A stretch of 42,383 nucleotides of DNA from an uncultured Lachnospiraceae bacterium (GCA_934402515.1 CAKRTZ010000018.1:1-42383); one strand, 5' to 3'. Shown: positions 8,020-16,880, counted from the first letter of the stretch. Translations and numbers: made by a program. The notes: generated from the sequence alone by a model not told the origin.

Positions 8020-8295
8020 TCAATCTTCTTTCTTGATCAAGTACTTCACTTTTGTATCCAGTCCCGCAGCTTCCATTGCCTGAAAGGCCGGTTCAATCTG
8101 CTGGCTGTTAATATGGAAAATGCATTTTTCCTTGCGGTCATTGCTGAAAAAGCCCGGTTTTTTCCAACGGATATAATAGGAGACTCTCGCTTTTAATAAG
8201 GCCTTCTCCACATGTTCCTTTGCATCCATAGTTTTTACTTCACAGAATTCAATTTCATTGTTGACTTTCACTTTTGTATATACCGGCTGTTCCAT
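8020..8295 (-). CDS. Conserved small protein of unknown function
   Basis: A 91-residue soluble protein with mixed charge. I do not recognise the family. It begins MEQPVYTKVKVNNEIEF, contains a basic aromatic middle (YYIRWKKPGFF, about residues 40-50) and ends in a VKYLIKKED tail. The alpha/beta pattern with a single repeat-like helix (QQIEPAFQAMEAAGL) could suit a small regulatory or ACT/ferredoxin-like fold, but this is speculation. The ATG at 8295 has AGAGGG at good spacing. An in-frame ATG at 8331 also has an AGAGG site but lies almost on the predicted transcription start. The gene is flanked by its own promoter and terminator, so it is an independent unit. Confidence 0.65.
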   Translation of the reverse strand: MEQPVYTKVKVNNEIEFCEVKTMDAKEHVEKALLKARVSYYIRWKKPGFFSNDRKEKCIFHINSQQIEPAFQAMEAAGLDTKVKYLIKKED

Positions 8296-8343
8296 GATGT
8301 TCCCTCTGTAATCTTTAGCTTTGCTTCTCATTTTTCCTCTTGT

Positions 8344-8372
8344 AGTTTAGCGCGAATCTTCTAATGTTTCAA
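8344..8372 (-). promoter_or_regulatory. Sigma-A-like promoter of the small unknown gene
   Basis: Minus strand: TTGAAA, 17-base spacer, TAAACT. The predicted start of transcription (about 8338) supports translation from 8295 rather than 8331. Confidence 0.55.
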
Positions 8373-8423
8373 CTGTTTTTTCCGTGTTTTGTCACCTAAT
8401 TTCTGGCAGGTCGTAACCTGAGC

Positions 8424-10037
8424 CTACAAAAAGCCCAGTAGTTTTCCCACAAACCGGATCAAATAAATTCCCTGCAAACGTTTGCTCTCCCTGCGATTCA
8501 CATTATGAAGAAGGACGATCAGAAGTGCATGAATCAGAATTCCCGCAACTAATCCCATCAGCAGAATCGCCAGGTCCCCAACAAGCTTTCCCAATGCCTT
8601 ATCTGCAGCAAGTATCAAAATTCCGGATAAGGCTGCCGCAGCCAACGGGTATAAAAAGCTGCGAATATATTCCTCTTCCATTCCAAATCTGCGGTGAAGC
8701 AGAAATCCGCTTGCTAACAGCAAAATGAAAAAACATAGTAACATCGATACGGGAAAAGCCAGAAGCCCCAACATTTTTCCGCTTTCCAATACTCCGAAGC
8801 CAATCATTCCGGACACAAATCCCACAAGGCAGATCAGATTACATTCCAACAGCATTCCCGCCTCCCGGCAGACCTGAATCTGATAGATGGCAAGTGCTCC
8901 CAAATATACCGTGATACCTGCCACCTTCCAGAGTCCCAACAAGTCCTGGGCCTGCTCTGCAAAAAGCACCCGTGAAAAGGGCTCTGCCAGCACACACAGC
9001 AGTACAGACAAAGGTAATGCCGTCAGTGCCAGACTGTGACGACTATCAAGGATCGATTGATTTAATCTCACATAATCTTCTCTTTTCACCATGGCTGGCG
9101 TTTCGGAAACCGAACGAACCACTGTCAATCCGAAAAGAAGAAAGAAAAACAGGAACGGCACAACATATTCTACCAGCAAAGCCCCGGATAAATGGATCAT
9201 TCCTTCCATTTGTTTCTGCCCCGTCAGCCAGATCAGATACTGTACCGGGAAAATACACCCCACCAATGCCTGTGACGGAAGATATGCCAACAGGCTTCTT
9301 GTAAAGATCTTACTGGATACCGACAGGGACTCCCGCATCCTGGAAGCATCCCTTCTGGCCAGATCCGCCAACTGCCTGCGCACAGACAAATAGACTCCCC
9401 CCTGAATCAAAAAGGTGATCAGCGAAGACAAGGTAAATGCCAGTGCAAGTCCCATTGCCCCGTAGACATCTGTATATGCTTCACTTCGTAACAGTGCAGC
9501 CACCTTCGTTCCATAAGGAATCAGAACCCCATGGAAAATCTCCGAAAGAATGACGAAAAAAACAAGCTGGAGTAAGCGGCCAAACGGAAAATTCACACCC
9601 GTTCCTGCAAAATATCCTTCCAGGCAGTTATTTAACAGAATAAAAAGCAAACTGGGGACAATGAACAGAAACGGATAAAAAAACATTGGATGCTTCACGA
9701 TATAAACACAGACAATCTCTGTCATTGCTGTAAGAATTCCCGCAGCAAGCAGTCCTGCCAGCAATGTAAAATAAAATCCACTGCGCATAATGGTTTCCGC
9801 ATTTTTATATTGTTCCTTGCGTATACGGCTTCCCATCAGTTTCTGCATCGTCATAAAAGTAGCAGGTGCTAACAATTCTCCCAGCAGCCCCACCAGAATC
9901 AGTCCCAGTGACAGATATCCGAAACTTTCCATGCCAAACTGTTTCAATAAAAGCAGCGCTGCCACCAGCCATAAAGCTGCTGAGCTATTTCGGATCACAG
10001 TGATCCTGGCATTTCCCTTTAATCCTCTTTTGTTCAT
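8424..10037 (-). CDS. Polysaccharide/lipid-linked glycan flippase (MATE/MVF superfamily, SpoVB/Wzx-like)
   Basis: A 537-residue, very hydrophobic protein with roughly 12-14 predicted membrane helices and short polar loops. This is the size and topology of the MurJ/SpoVB/Wzx flippase superfamily. A conserved-looking cytoplasmic segment follows helix 2 (MGSRIRKEQYKNAETIMRSG, about residues 68-87), as in SpoVB-type proteins. Such proteins move undecaprenyl-linked sugars across the membrane for cell wall, cortex or capsule synthesis. The substrate cannot be read from sequence. It lies downstream of ybeY with 11 bases between, replacing the dgkA-cdd-era genes that follow ybeY in Bacillus. Its ATG has a GGAG site with spacing of 6. 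Confidence 0.8.
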   Translation of the reverse strand: MNKRGLKGNARITVIRNSSAALWLVAALLLLKQFGMESFGYLSLGLILVGLLGELLAPATFMTMQKLMGSRIRKEQYKNAETIMRSGFYFTLLAGLLAAGILTAMTEIVCVYIVKHPMFFYPFLFIVPSLLFILLNNCLEGYFAGTGVNFPFGRLLQLVFFVILSEIFHGVLIPYGTKVAALLRSEAYTDVYGAMGLALAFTLSSLITFLIQGGVYLSVRRQLADLARRDASRMRESLSVSSKIFTRSLLAYLPSQALVGCIFPVQYLIWLTGQKQMEGMIHLSGALLVEYVVPFLFFFLLFGLTVVRSVSETPAMVKREDYVRLNQSILDSRHSLALTALPLSVLLCVLAEPFSRVLFAEQAQDLLGLWKVAGITVYLGALAIYQIQVCREAGMLLECNLICLVGFVSGMIGFGVLESGKMLGLLAFPVSMLLCFFILLLASGFLLHRRFGMEEEYIRSFLYPLAAAALSGILILAADKALGKLVGDLAILLMGLVAGILIHALLIVLLHNVNRRESKRLQGIYLIRFVGKLLGFL

Positions 10038-10048
10038 GGTTTACTCCA

Positions 10049-10555
10049 TTAATCTCTTGTAATATGTAAAGCCTCCAGGGCTTCCTTCTGCTTTTGCTCC
10101 ATCACAGAAGCCTCTTCCGGGGTCTCATGATCATAACCACACAAATGCAGCATGCTATGTGCTACCAGAAAAGCAAATTCCCGCTTTTCGCTATGTCCGT
10201 ATTCTTTCGCCTGCTCCCGGATTCTGTCCAGGGAAAGAATGATATCTCCCAGAATCAATTCTCCGCTATCAGGTTCAAAGCAGTCTGCTGCTTCCTCTTC
10301 CACCTTGGAAAAATCGGAAGGACTCTCATATTCCACATTGGGAAAAGATAATACATCCGTAGGCCGGTCAATATTCCGATACTCCCGATTAAACTCATGA
10401 ATTCCCTCATTATCTGTAAGCAGAACATTGACCTGAACTTCATAGGGACATCCTTCGGTTTCCAGCACCTGTTCTGCCACCTTCCTGATGGTATCTTCGC
10501 AGTCAAAGTCAAAGGGCTTCTCCTGTTCTGTTTCATTTTCAAAGTAAAAAGTCAT
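10049..10555 (-). CDS. ybeY: Endoribonuclease YbeY (16S rRNA maturation factor)
   Basis: A 168-residue metalloendoribonuclease acting in 16S rRNA 3' processing and ribosome quality control. The diagnostic zinc motif HSMLHLCGYDH (about residues 133-143, three His) is intact. The region NREYRNIDRPTDVLSFP (about 56-72) matches the conserved central block. The gene overlaps the upstream PgpH-like gene by 17 bases, showing translational coupling. The phoH-(pgpH)-ybeY order is conserved in Firmicutes, which supports the assignment. Confidence 0.96.
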   Translation of the reverse strand: MTFYFENETEQEKPFDFDCEDTIRKVAEQVLETEGCPYEVQVNVLLTDNEGIHEFNREYRNIDRPTDVLSFPNVEYESPSDFSKVEEEAADCFEPDSGELILGDIILSLDRIREQAKEYGHSEKREFAFLVAHSMLHLCGYDHETPEEASVMEQKQKEALEALHITRD

Positions 10556-11741
10556 AGTAAAGATTTTCCTCCAAAAAGATTTGTTTTAATTCCAGAAACT
10601 CCCGGATACTGATATCGCACTGGTTCAAAAAGCCTGCTTCTACTTTTTTGTCAAAAAGTACAGAAATCAGTTTTGGGTAATCCGGTTTACTGTCCGGCAT
10701 TTTTCGATGTGCTGCCAGAATCACCCGGATTACGCTGTCTGAAAGCAATACAATTGCTGCTTCCTTATGGAGTACCGCCTCTCTGTGAGTCAGACATTCC
10801 TCCAGCAGGTCGACCGCCTCCTGTGGGAAATGATTTTCCAAAACGATTGCCTTTACATTTTCCCAGTTATTTTCCCCGCGCAGCGTACCAATCTGGTAAT
10901 AATAGGATGCTGTTTTCACCTTGTCCACATCGCATCCGATCTTATCTGCAACCCGCTCCGCAAAATGAACCGTATGTATCGCCTCCATATAAGTGTCCCG
11001 GGACTTCTGTTTCAGTTCGATCAGCAGGGGATGCTGTTGATCATTAATATCCAGATATCTCCCCCGATATGGATTCACCACTTGTGTATTAAAAGTTTTT
11101 AGAACAAGAAGTAACAGAAAGAAACAGACCAGTATATTGATAACCGGTACAATAAAAAGTTCCCCGGACAAAGAACGGTTTTCAAACAGTACGATATCTG
11201 CCATTAAAAGCACACCAAAAAACAGCATCGTAATGAAAATCGGTACTTCCACCTTGAAATCAGAGTCGATTCCGTTGAATAAAATTACCCCGATCAATCC
11301 GGACAGAAAATAAAGGAAAAATACATGAAATCCTATTTCCGGAGTCAAAAGCACCGAAAGCATCAAAAGCATCGTACCGCTGACAAAGCCGGAAACCAGA
11401 TTGCCATACATAGACAAAAGAATAAACACGATCAGATAAGGCCATCCCGATACCGGAAGGAAAGGAAACATAAGAGCTGCCCCCAGACCACCCAACAAAA
11501 TCAGATAAAACCGCTTCCAATGTAATTCATTGTCGTAGCCATACCGGTGATCCAGCATCATATGAAACTGGAGATATACCACAACCGCACCGGCAATCCC
11601 TGCCATAATCGTGTCACTTATCAGTTCCTCTTTGGAAAAACTCCTCAGATACAGCATCCCAAAGGTCAGTGTCGGAAATAACAGCAGCATCCCGATCTGT
11701 GCTGCCACAAAGAATTTATGACTTTTTGCCTGCTCTTGCAT
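10539..11741 (-). CDS. Degenerate, shortened PgpH/YqfF-like membrane protein lacking HD catalytic residues
   Basis: A 400-residue protein with about seven to eight membrane helices (residues 10-225) and a soluble C-terminal domain. Its position between phoH and ybeY is that of pgpH/yqfF, which encodes the 7TM-HD c-di-AMP phosphodiesterase of about 700 residues. The extracellular 7TMR-HDED region is absent. The C-terminal domain keeps the HD-like helical frame (HTVHFAERVADKIGCDVDKVKTASYYYQIG) but the expected YYHDIGK is YYYQIGT. The expected first His is Glu and I find no HHGT motif. It is therefore predicted not to hydrolyse c-di-AMP. It could act as a scaffold or as a ligand sensor. It overlaps phoH by 26 bases and ybeY by 17. 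Confidence 0.75.
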   Translation of the reverse strand: MQEQAKSHKFFVAAQIGMLLLFPTLTFGMLYLRSFSKEELISDTIMAGIAGAVVVYLQFHMMLDHRYGYDNELHWKRFYLILLGGLGAALMFPFLPVSGWPYLIVFILLSMYGNLVSGFVSGTMLLMLSVLLTPEIGFHVFFLYFLSGLIGVILFNGIDSDFKVEVPIFITMLFFGVLLMADIVLFENRSLSGELFIVPVINILVCFFLLLLVLKTFNTQVVNPYRGRYLDINDQQHPLLIELKQKSRDTYMEAIHTVHFAERVADKIGCDVDKVKTASYYYQIGTLRGENNWENVKAIVLENHFPQEAVDLLEECLTHREAVLHKEAAIVLLSDSVIRVILAAHRKMPDSKPDYPKLISVLFDKKVEAGFLNQCDISIREFLELKQIFLEENLYYDFLL

Positions 11742-12717
11742 TTCTCTGATTCCTGGTCTTTCTCATAGTTTCTTTGGATTCATAATCCTCATAAGCCTTA
11801 ACAATTCTCTGTACCAGCGGATGACGCACCACATCCTTACTGGTCAGGCTGCAGAAAGAAATTCCTTCCACACCCTTTAACACCTTCTGGGCTATGTCCA
11901 GGCCGGACTGCATGTCCGCAGACAGATCTTTCTGTGTTGCATCCCCCGTGATTACCACCTTGGAACCAAAACCGATACGGGTCAAAAACATCTTCATCTG
12001 GGCCGGTGTGGTATTCTGTGCCTCATCCAGGATAATATAAGCATCATCCAGCGTTCTTCCGCGCATATAAGCAAGGGGAGCCACCTCAATCAGCCCTTTC
12101 TCCATATTTTTCATAAAGCTTTCCGCACCCATAATCTGATACAGGGCATCATACAAAGGACGCAGATAAGGATCTACCTTGCTTTGCAGATCCCCTGGCA
12201 GGAATCCCAGTTTTTCTCCCGCCTCAATTGCCGGCCGGGTAAGGATGATTCGGCTGACCTCATTATTTTTAAAGGCGGTAATTGCCATCGCCATTGCCAG
12301 GTAGGTTTTTCCCGTACCGGCGGGTCCTAATCCGAATACGATCGTATTGTTCCGGATGGCATCCACATATTTTTTCTGTCCCATGGTTTTAGGTTTCACC
12401 GGTTTGCCATTGACCGTATGACAGATACAATCTTTATCAATTTCCACTAAAACTTCCGCTTCGTCTTCCATTCCCATTGCAATTGCGTAATCCACATTCT
12501 GTTCCTGGATCACATTTCCTCTCTTCGATAATTCAATCAGCTGCTGCATGACCTGCCAGGCTCTGCCCAGTTCCGGTTCCTCTCCCAGAATTTTCAGCTG
12601 TCCGTCACGATTCACAATCTCCACATGAAAGTCGTGTTCTATTTTTCGGATATGACCATCGTACAAACCAAACAGGTTCTGCAGATGCTCTATGGAAACC
12701 TCAACAGTTCTTTCCAT
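11716..12717 (-). CDS. phoH: PhoH-family ATPase
   Basis: A 333-residue P-loop ATPase of the PhoH family. It has an N-terminal KH-like/nucleic-acid-binding region (residues 1-100) and a RecA-like core. Walker A GPAGTGKTYLAMA (about 134-146), IILTRPAIEAGEKLGFLPGDL (about 159-179) and Walker B DAYIILDEAQNTTP (about 225-238) are intact. PhoH proteins are thought to be RNA-linked ATPases or helicases and are almost always adjacent to ybeY. It lies six bases downstream of yqfD, as in Bacillus. Confidence 0.93.
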   Translation of the reverse strand: MERTVEVSIEHLQNLFGLYDGHIRKIEHDFHVEIVNRDGQLKILGEEPELGRAWQVMQQLIELSKRGNVIQEQNVDYAIAMGMEDEAEVLVEIDKDCICHTVNGKPVKPKTMGQKKYVDAIRNNTIVFGLGPAGTGKTYLAMAMAITAFKNNEVSRIILTRPAIEAGEKLGFLPGDLQSKVDPYLRPLYDALYQIMGAESFMKNMEKGLIEVAPLAYMRGRTLDDAYIILDEAQNTTPAQMKMFLTRIGFGSKVVITGDATQKDLSADMQSGLDIAQKVLKGVEGISFCSLTSKDVVRHPLVQRIVKAYEDYESKETMRKTRNQRNARAGKKS

Positions 12718-12723
12718 CTATTG

Positions 12724-13986
12724 TTATTCTCCATTATCTTCCAAACTCGCTGTTCCTATGCTTTCTTCATCCGCGGCCGCCATAATCGCCTGCAAAGTGG
12801 TTGCTTTTTTCTGCACCGCAAGTTCCGCCTCTAATATTCCCATAGCCCCAGTCTTTTTTATTTTAACATCTTTTGCAATAATTTGTACCCCCTTTTCCTG
12901 TAATGTTTCCATAAATTTATCAAATGAACCGGAAAGTTTCTCCTTGATCTGTGCATCCGTATAACGGCTTTCCGTGGGAACATATTCAAAATACTGGGAA
13001 TGCCCGTAATAGATGGGAAAGGTCACCCCCTTCATCAAGGTAAGCTGATTCTTTTCCGTAATTACATCTTCACACAGATAGGGAGTCCCCGGTAATCCCA
13101 GAAAGATCTCCCGTGTTCCGATCTGTAAAAATCTTTTTCTGGTATTTCTTCCGGAAAACACCTTTTCTGTATACTCATAAGGCAGACTGGTTTGAAAAGG
13201 AATCACCCCCTGCAGAACAACATCCGCATCCGCCTGGTAATACCGCACTCCTTTTACTGCCTCGTCATCCCCAAGAATAATCACCTGTCCGCTCACAAGA
13301 ATCTGTCCCTTTTCCACCACATCTCCGGCCTTTACCCTGGGGGTGCCGGATCGGGTAATGATGGATACCACAGTGGCATCCATATCTGCCACCAGATCTG
13401 CACCATTGGGAAATTCCGTTACTTCTTCCTCCGGTCGTTGTTCCTGCCCATAATATTGGTTTTCTTTCACATACACGGTCAGCCGCGTACCATCCAGCTG
13501 GAGAGAAGTCCAAATAATCTGCGGAAACTCTTCCCGGATATTTTTCTCCAGTTCCGCAATATGCAGCTGTTTTTTGGGCATGGAAATATAGACTCCCTGT
13601 TTCTTTAAGTAATCCTCCATCACATCATCCGTCAGCATCAGATTTCCTTCCACATGGACAGACCATACAAAAAAGGATGCCATCATCCAGAAGACAAAAG
13701 TCAAGAATAATCCCGCAACAAACAGCCATCTTCTGCGGATTCCCGGGAAAAGGAAGGGTAATCCATACCGATGCAGTACACGCACCCTGGTTCCCGTTTT
13801 TTTCACAATAGGCTTTAGGGCAAAAAAAGCCTTCTTATGCAGGCAAAGAGTATACCCCTCTTCCTGTTTTTCAATATCCCATAAAAAAATTCCCCGATTG
13901 ACACACAAATTTAAAAACCGTTCCGGTGAATATCCATATACCCAGATCCGGACATAGCCTTTGAGGAAATGCATGAGAAACTCCAT
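12724..13986 (-). CDS. yqfD: Sporulation protein YqfD
   Basis: A 420-residue protein of the YqfD family. It has an N-terminal soluble domain beginning MEFLMHFLKGYVRIWVYGYS, one membrane helix at about 92-112 (WLFVAGLFLTFVFWMMASFF), then a large extracytoplasmic domain opening VHVEGNLMLTDDVMEDYLKK. In Bacillus, yqfD is transcribed by sigma-E in the mother cell and adjoins yqfC and phoH, as here. Molecular function is not known. The AGGAGA site upstream of the ATG supports the start. Confidence 0.9.
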   Translation of the reverse strand: MEFLMHFLKGYVRIWVYGYSPERFLNLCVNRGIFLWDIEKQEEGYTLCLHKKAFFALKPIVKKTGTRVRVLHRYGLPFLFPGIRRRWLFVAGLFLTFVFWMMASFFVWSVHVEGNLMLTDDVMEDYLKKQGVYISMPKKQLHIAELEKNIREEFPQIIWTSLQLDGTRLTVYVKENQYYGQEQRPEEEVTEFPNGADLVADMDATVVSIITRSGTPRVKAGDVVEKGQILVSGQVIILGDDEAVKGVRYYQADADVVLQGVIPFQTSLPYEYTEKVFSGRNTRKRFLQIGTREIFLGLPGTPYLCEDVITEKNQLTLMKGVTFPIYYGHSQYFEYVPTESRYTDAQIKEKLSGSFDKFMETLQEKGVQIIAKDVKIKKTGAMGILEAELAVQKKATTLQAIMAAADEESIGTASLEDNGE

Positions 13987-13998
13987 GGATATTCTCTC

Positions 13999-14289
13999 CT
14001 AACATTCATATCCGATCTGACAGATGCAGCCGGTAATCTTCATGTCCTCATTGGTATAATACTGAATATGCAGATTTTCTCCTGTGATACAAATACTGCA
14101 GTGTTTGGCCTGCAGACAAATCCTGTGATCTGTATATTCCAGAATTCCTTTATAATTTTCCACCCAGATTTCCTGATTTCCTGTCACCGTTAAAATACTG
14201 GCACCGTAGAGAATATCCTTGGGCAGACTCATAGAATTGACAAGAAGCTCCTTCCTTTCCGGAAAGAGCTTCACTAATCGTTTCCGCAT
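13999..14289 (-). CDS. yqfC: Sporulation protein YqfC (YabP family)
   Basis: A 96-residue beta-rich protein of the YabP/YqfC family. The family pattern is visible as LPKDILYGASILTVTGNQEIWVENYKGILEYTD and the closing ITGENLHIQYYTNEDMKITG. It lies 12 bases upstream of yqfD. YabP-family proteins are made during spore morphogenesis and may act at membranes or in the coat, but the mechanism is unknown. A sigma-E-like promoter lies in the short gap after pdp. Confidence 0.88.
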   Translation of the reverse strand: MRKRLVKLFPERKELLVNSMSLPKDILYGASILTVTGNQEIWVENYKGILEYTDHRICLQAKHCSICITGENLHIQYYTNEDMKITGCICQIGYEC

Positions 14290-14320
14290 TGCTGACCGGC
14301 TCCTTCGAGAGGTTCCCTTC

Positions 14321-14350
14321 AGTATATGCTTCTATTTACCTGATAATGCC
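14321..14350 (-). promoter_or_regulatory. Candidate sigma-E sporulation promoter upstream of yqfC
   Basis: Minus strand: GGCATTAT, a 14-base spacer, then CATATACT. The -10 matches the sigma-E consensus CATACAHT at 7 of 8 positions and the -35 is a partial match. It straddles the end of pdp, so yqfC-yqfD could be switched on separately in the mother cell while also being read from the upstream operon. Confidence 0.45.
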
Positions 14351-15646
14351 TTTGATCAAAGGAGCCTTTACCCACTCTTTGATGTTCTCATCAATACTGT
14401 AGGCTCCCAAAAATCTTTTCTTTGCTTCCTCCAGCTTCTCTCTGGAATTGGCATGAAGTACTGCTAAAGGTTCTCCCTTTTGAACATGATCCCCACATTT
14501 TTTATACAAAAGCAGTCCTACGCTGAGATCCACCGCACTTTCCTTGGTCTCTCTTCCTCCGCCGAGAACCAGAGAAACCATACCGATCTCATCACAACGA
14601 ATATGGGTGACCACACCATCACAAGGGGACAGAACCTCTTCCTGTATCGATGCCTGTGGAAGATGCTCCGGATGGTATACATCCTCCGCATGTCCTCCCT
14701 GAGCCTCAATAAACTCTGCAAATTTCTTCAGGGCTCTTCCGCTGGTCACTGCATCTCGCAGCATGGTTCTGGCTGTTTTCTCATCGGCAGCCACTCCACC
14801 TGCCAGAAGCATCTGGGTTCCCAATGTCATGCAAAGCTCTGTAAAGTCCTCCGGGCCCTGTCCCCGTAATGTATCCAGTGCCTCTTTGACCTCCAAAGCA
14901 TTTCCCACGGCATTTCCCAGGGGCTGATCCATATCGGATATGACGGCAATCGTTTTTCTCCCGGCGCCGTTGCCAATGCGCACCATCTCCCGGGCCAGTG
15001 TAAAGGAATCCTCTTCCTTTTTCATAAATGCTCCACTTCCCGTCTTCACATCCAATACAATGGCATCTGCACCTGCCGCCAGCTTTTTACTCATAATGGA
15101 ACTGGCAATCAGGGACATCTGGTCTACCGTGGCTGTTACATCCCGCAAGGCATATAATTTCTTATCCGCCGGTGCCAGATCCTTGGTTTGACCCATAATC
15201 GCGATACCGTGTCGATTCACATTTTCCATAAAGAGGTCCACAGAAATTTCTGTGGAAAATCCTGGAAAGCTTTCCAGCTTATCAATCGTTCCTCCGGTAT
15301 GTCCCAGACCTCTTCCACTCATCTTGGCCACTTTAATACCACATGCCGCAACCATGGGTGTCAGAGCTAACGAGGTTTTATCCCCCACACCGCCGGTACT
15401 GTGCTTGTCCACCTTGACTCCCTTAATTCCGGACAGATCCAGTAGTTCTCCACTATGTGCCATGGACATGGTAAGATTTAAAGTTTCGCTCTCATTCATT
15501 CCACGAAAATATACCGCCATCATCATTGCGGACATCTGATAGTCCGGTATGTTGCCGGCGGTATACTCGTCGATCATAAAAGCGATCTCCTCCTTACTCA
15601 GTACTCCACCATCACGTTTTTTTACGATCAGATCATACATTCGCAT
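14336..15646 (-). CDS. pdp: Pyrimidine-nucleoside phosphorylase
   Basis: A 436-residue enzyme, typical length. It cleaves uridine, thymidine and related nucleosides with phosphate to give free base and (deoxy)ribose-1-phosphate in salvage. The N-terminus YDLIVKKRDGGVLSKEEI and the family signature SGRGLGHTGGTIDKLES (about residues 110-126) are clear. The glycine-rich phosphate-binding region KVDKHSTGGVGDKTSL (about 79-94) is also present. The ATG is preceded by AAAGGAGG. It follows rlmH in the same direction. Confidence 0.95.
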   Translation of the reverse strand: MRMYDLIVKKRDGGVLSKEEIAFMIDEYTAGNIPDYQMSAMMMAVYFRGMNESETLNLTMSMAHSGELLDLSGIKGVKVDKHSTGGVGDKTSLALTPMVAACGIKVAKMSGRGLGHTGGTIDKLESFPGFSTEISVDLFMENVNRHGIAIMGQTKDLAPADKKLYALRDVTATVDQMSLIASSIMSKKLAAGADAIVLDVKTGSGAFMKKEEDSFTLAREMVRIGNGAGRKTIAVISDMDQPLGNAVGNALEVKEALDTLRGQGPEDFTELCMTLGTQMLLAGGVAADEKTARTMLRDAVTSGRALKKFAEFIEAQGGHAEDVYHPEHLPQASIQEEVLSPCDGVVTHIRCDEIGMVSLVLGGGRETKESAVDLSVGLLLYKKCGDHVQKGEPLAVLHANSREKLEEAKKRFLGAYSIDENIKEWVKAPLIKGIIR

Positions 15647-15677
15647 AAAGAATTCCTCCTTTTATGTTCATAACTAT

Positions 15678-16157
15678 TTACTTGTGATAAGGTTCTCCGG
15701 CATTGATCCGGCATCCGCGGTAAATCTGTTCCAGCAAAATCACCCTCATCAGCTGATGAGGAAAGGTCATTCTGGAAAAGCTAAGTGCCAGATTGGAACG
15801 GGCACATACCTCCGGTGCAAGCCCTAATGAGCCTCCAATGATAAACTGAATATGACTGACTCCTCGGACTCCGCACTGGTCGATCCACTGGGCAAATTCC
15901 ACAGAGTCCATCATCTTTCCCCCAATCTCCAGGGTAACCACACAGGATCCGTCTTTCAGATTTTTCAGAATCCGCTCTCCTTCTTTCGACCGGATCTGTT
16001 CCTCCAGAGCCTGGGAGGCTCCATCCGGAGTCTTCTCGTCGGCAACCTCAATCATTTCCAGTTTCACATATTTCTGCAGACGTTTAGAATACTCATCAAT
16101 GGCATCCCGCAGATAGCGTTCCTTGATCTTACCTACTGTGATCAAAGTAATTTTCAT
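15678..16157 (-). CDS. rlmH: 23S rRNA (pseudouridine1915-N3)-methyltransferase RlmH
   Basis: A 159-residue SPOUT-class methyltransferase that methylates pseudouridine 1915 of 23S rRNA. It begins MKITLITVGKIKERYL and ends with the conserved C-terminus LSFSRMTFPHQLMRVILLEQ followed by the YRG..I..GEPYHK tail. The S-adenosylmethionine knot region FIIGGSLGL (about 104-112) is intact. Its ATG overlaps the stop of the upstream zinc-ribbon gene by four bases (ATGA). Confidence 0.96.
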   Translation of the reverse strand: MKITLITVGKIKERYLRDAIDEYSKRLQKYVKLEMIEVADEKTPDGASQALEEQIRSKEGERILKNLKDGSCVVTLEIGGKMMDSVEFAQWIDQCGVRGVSHIQFIIGGSLGLAPEVCARSNLALSFSRMTFPHQLMRVILLEQIYRGCRINAGEPYHK

Positions 16158-16852
16158 ACTTCAAAAATCTCCGGGTAGATTTCTTCAATAAAGTGCTCCA
16201 GAAATCCTTCTTCCAGGTTCATATACTGGCTTTCCAGGCATTGACGGCATTTCTCCGCACGTTTGAAATACAGCAATTCCTCAGGGAGTTCTAATTCTTC
16301 CGGGGCAAGCATGGCATCAATCTTCTCCTTTGTCAGATGCTCTTTTGCCCATTTCTGCATTTCTCCCGACAACTCTTCTTCAAAAGCTGCTTTTCTGGCA
16401 AACTTTGCTGCATTGCGAAAGGAAACAATTCCCATAATAATGAAAATTCCAAACAGGGATCCCATCACCACATAGGTTAAAACTTTGGTGGTAGAATTGA
16501 AGAAAAAAGGAATCACACCCATGATCATCAAGACCACAAGCACCAGTCCAATACTTCCGATAATTAACAGTGTATAGGCAGATGATTTATTATCTTCCGC
16601 CCGGGCTGCACTGCTCACATACAAAGAGGTATGTTCTCTGGATACCGGTGCTTCTGCTTCCTCCGCTTCTTCTCCAGTCACCTCTTCCTCGTCTGCAAAC
16701 ATTTCTTCCGGTGCTTCTGTTTCTTCTGCCTGCACCTCAGTTTCCTGTACTGCTTCCGCTTCTTCAAGAGAATCTACAAGTTCAACCTTACAGTCTGCAC
16801 AAACCGTAATTCCCTCTCTGTATTGCGCTTTACATTTCGGACAAAACGGCAT
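16154..16852 (-). CDS. Zinc-ribbon membrane protein of unknown function
   Basis: A 232-residue protein opening with a two-CxxC zinc ribbon (FCPKCKAQYREGITVCADCK, residues 3-22). A Glu-rich disordered linker (25-75) follows. Two membrane helices (about 92-112 and 125-145) come next, then a soluble helical C-terminal domain with a possible second metal site (AEKCRQCLESQYM, about 200-212). Zinc-ribbon membrane proteins of this kind are common in Clostridia but have no assigned role. It is translationally coupled to rlmH. Confidence 0.75.
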   Translation of the reverse strand: MPFCPKCKAQYREGITVCADCKVELVDSLEEAEAVQETEVQAEETEAPEEMFADEEEVTGEEAEEAEAPVSREHTSLYVSSAARAEDNKSSAYTLLIIGSIGLVLVVLMIMGVIPFFFNSTTKVLTYVVMGSLFGIFIIMGIVSFRNAAKFARKAAFEEELSGEMQKWAKEHLTKEKIDAMLAPEELELPEELLYFKRAEKCRQCLESQYMNLEEGFLEHFIEEIYPEIFEV

Positions 16853-16880
16853 AGTCTGTTACCCCCGATCCTTCGTATCC

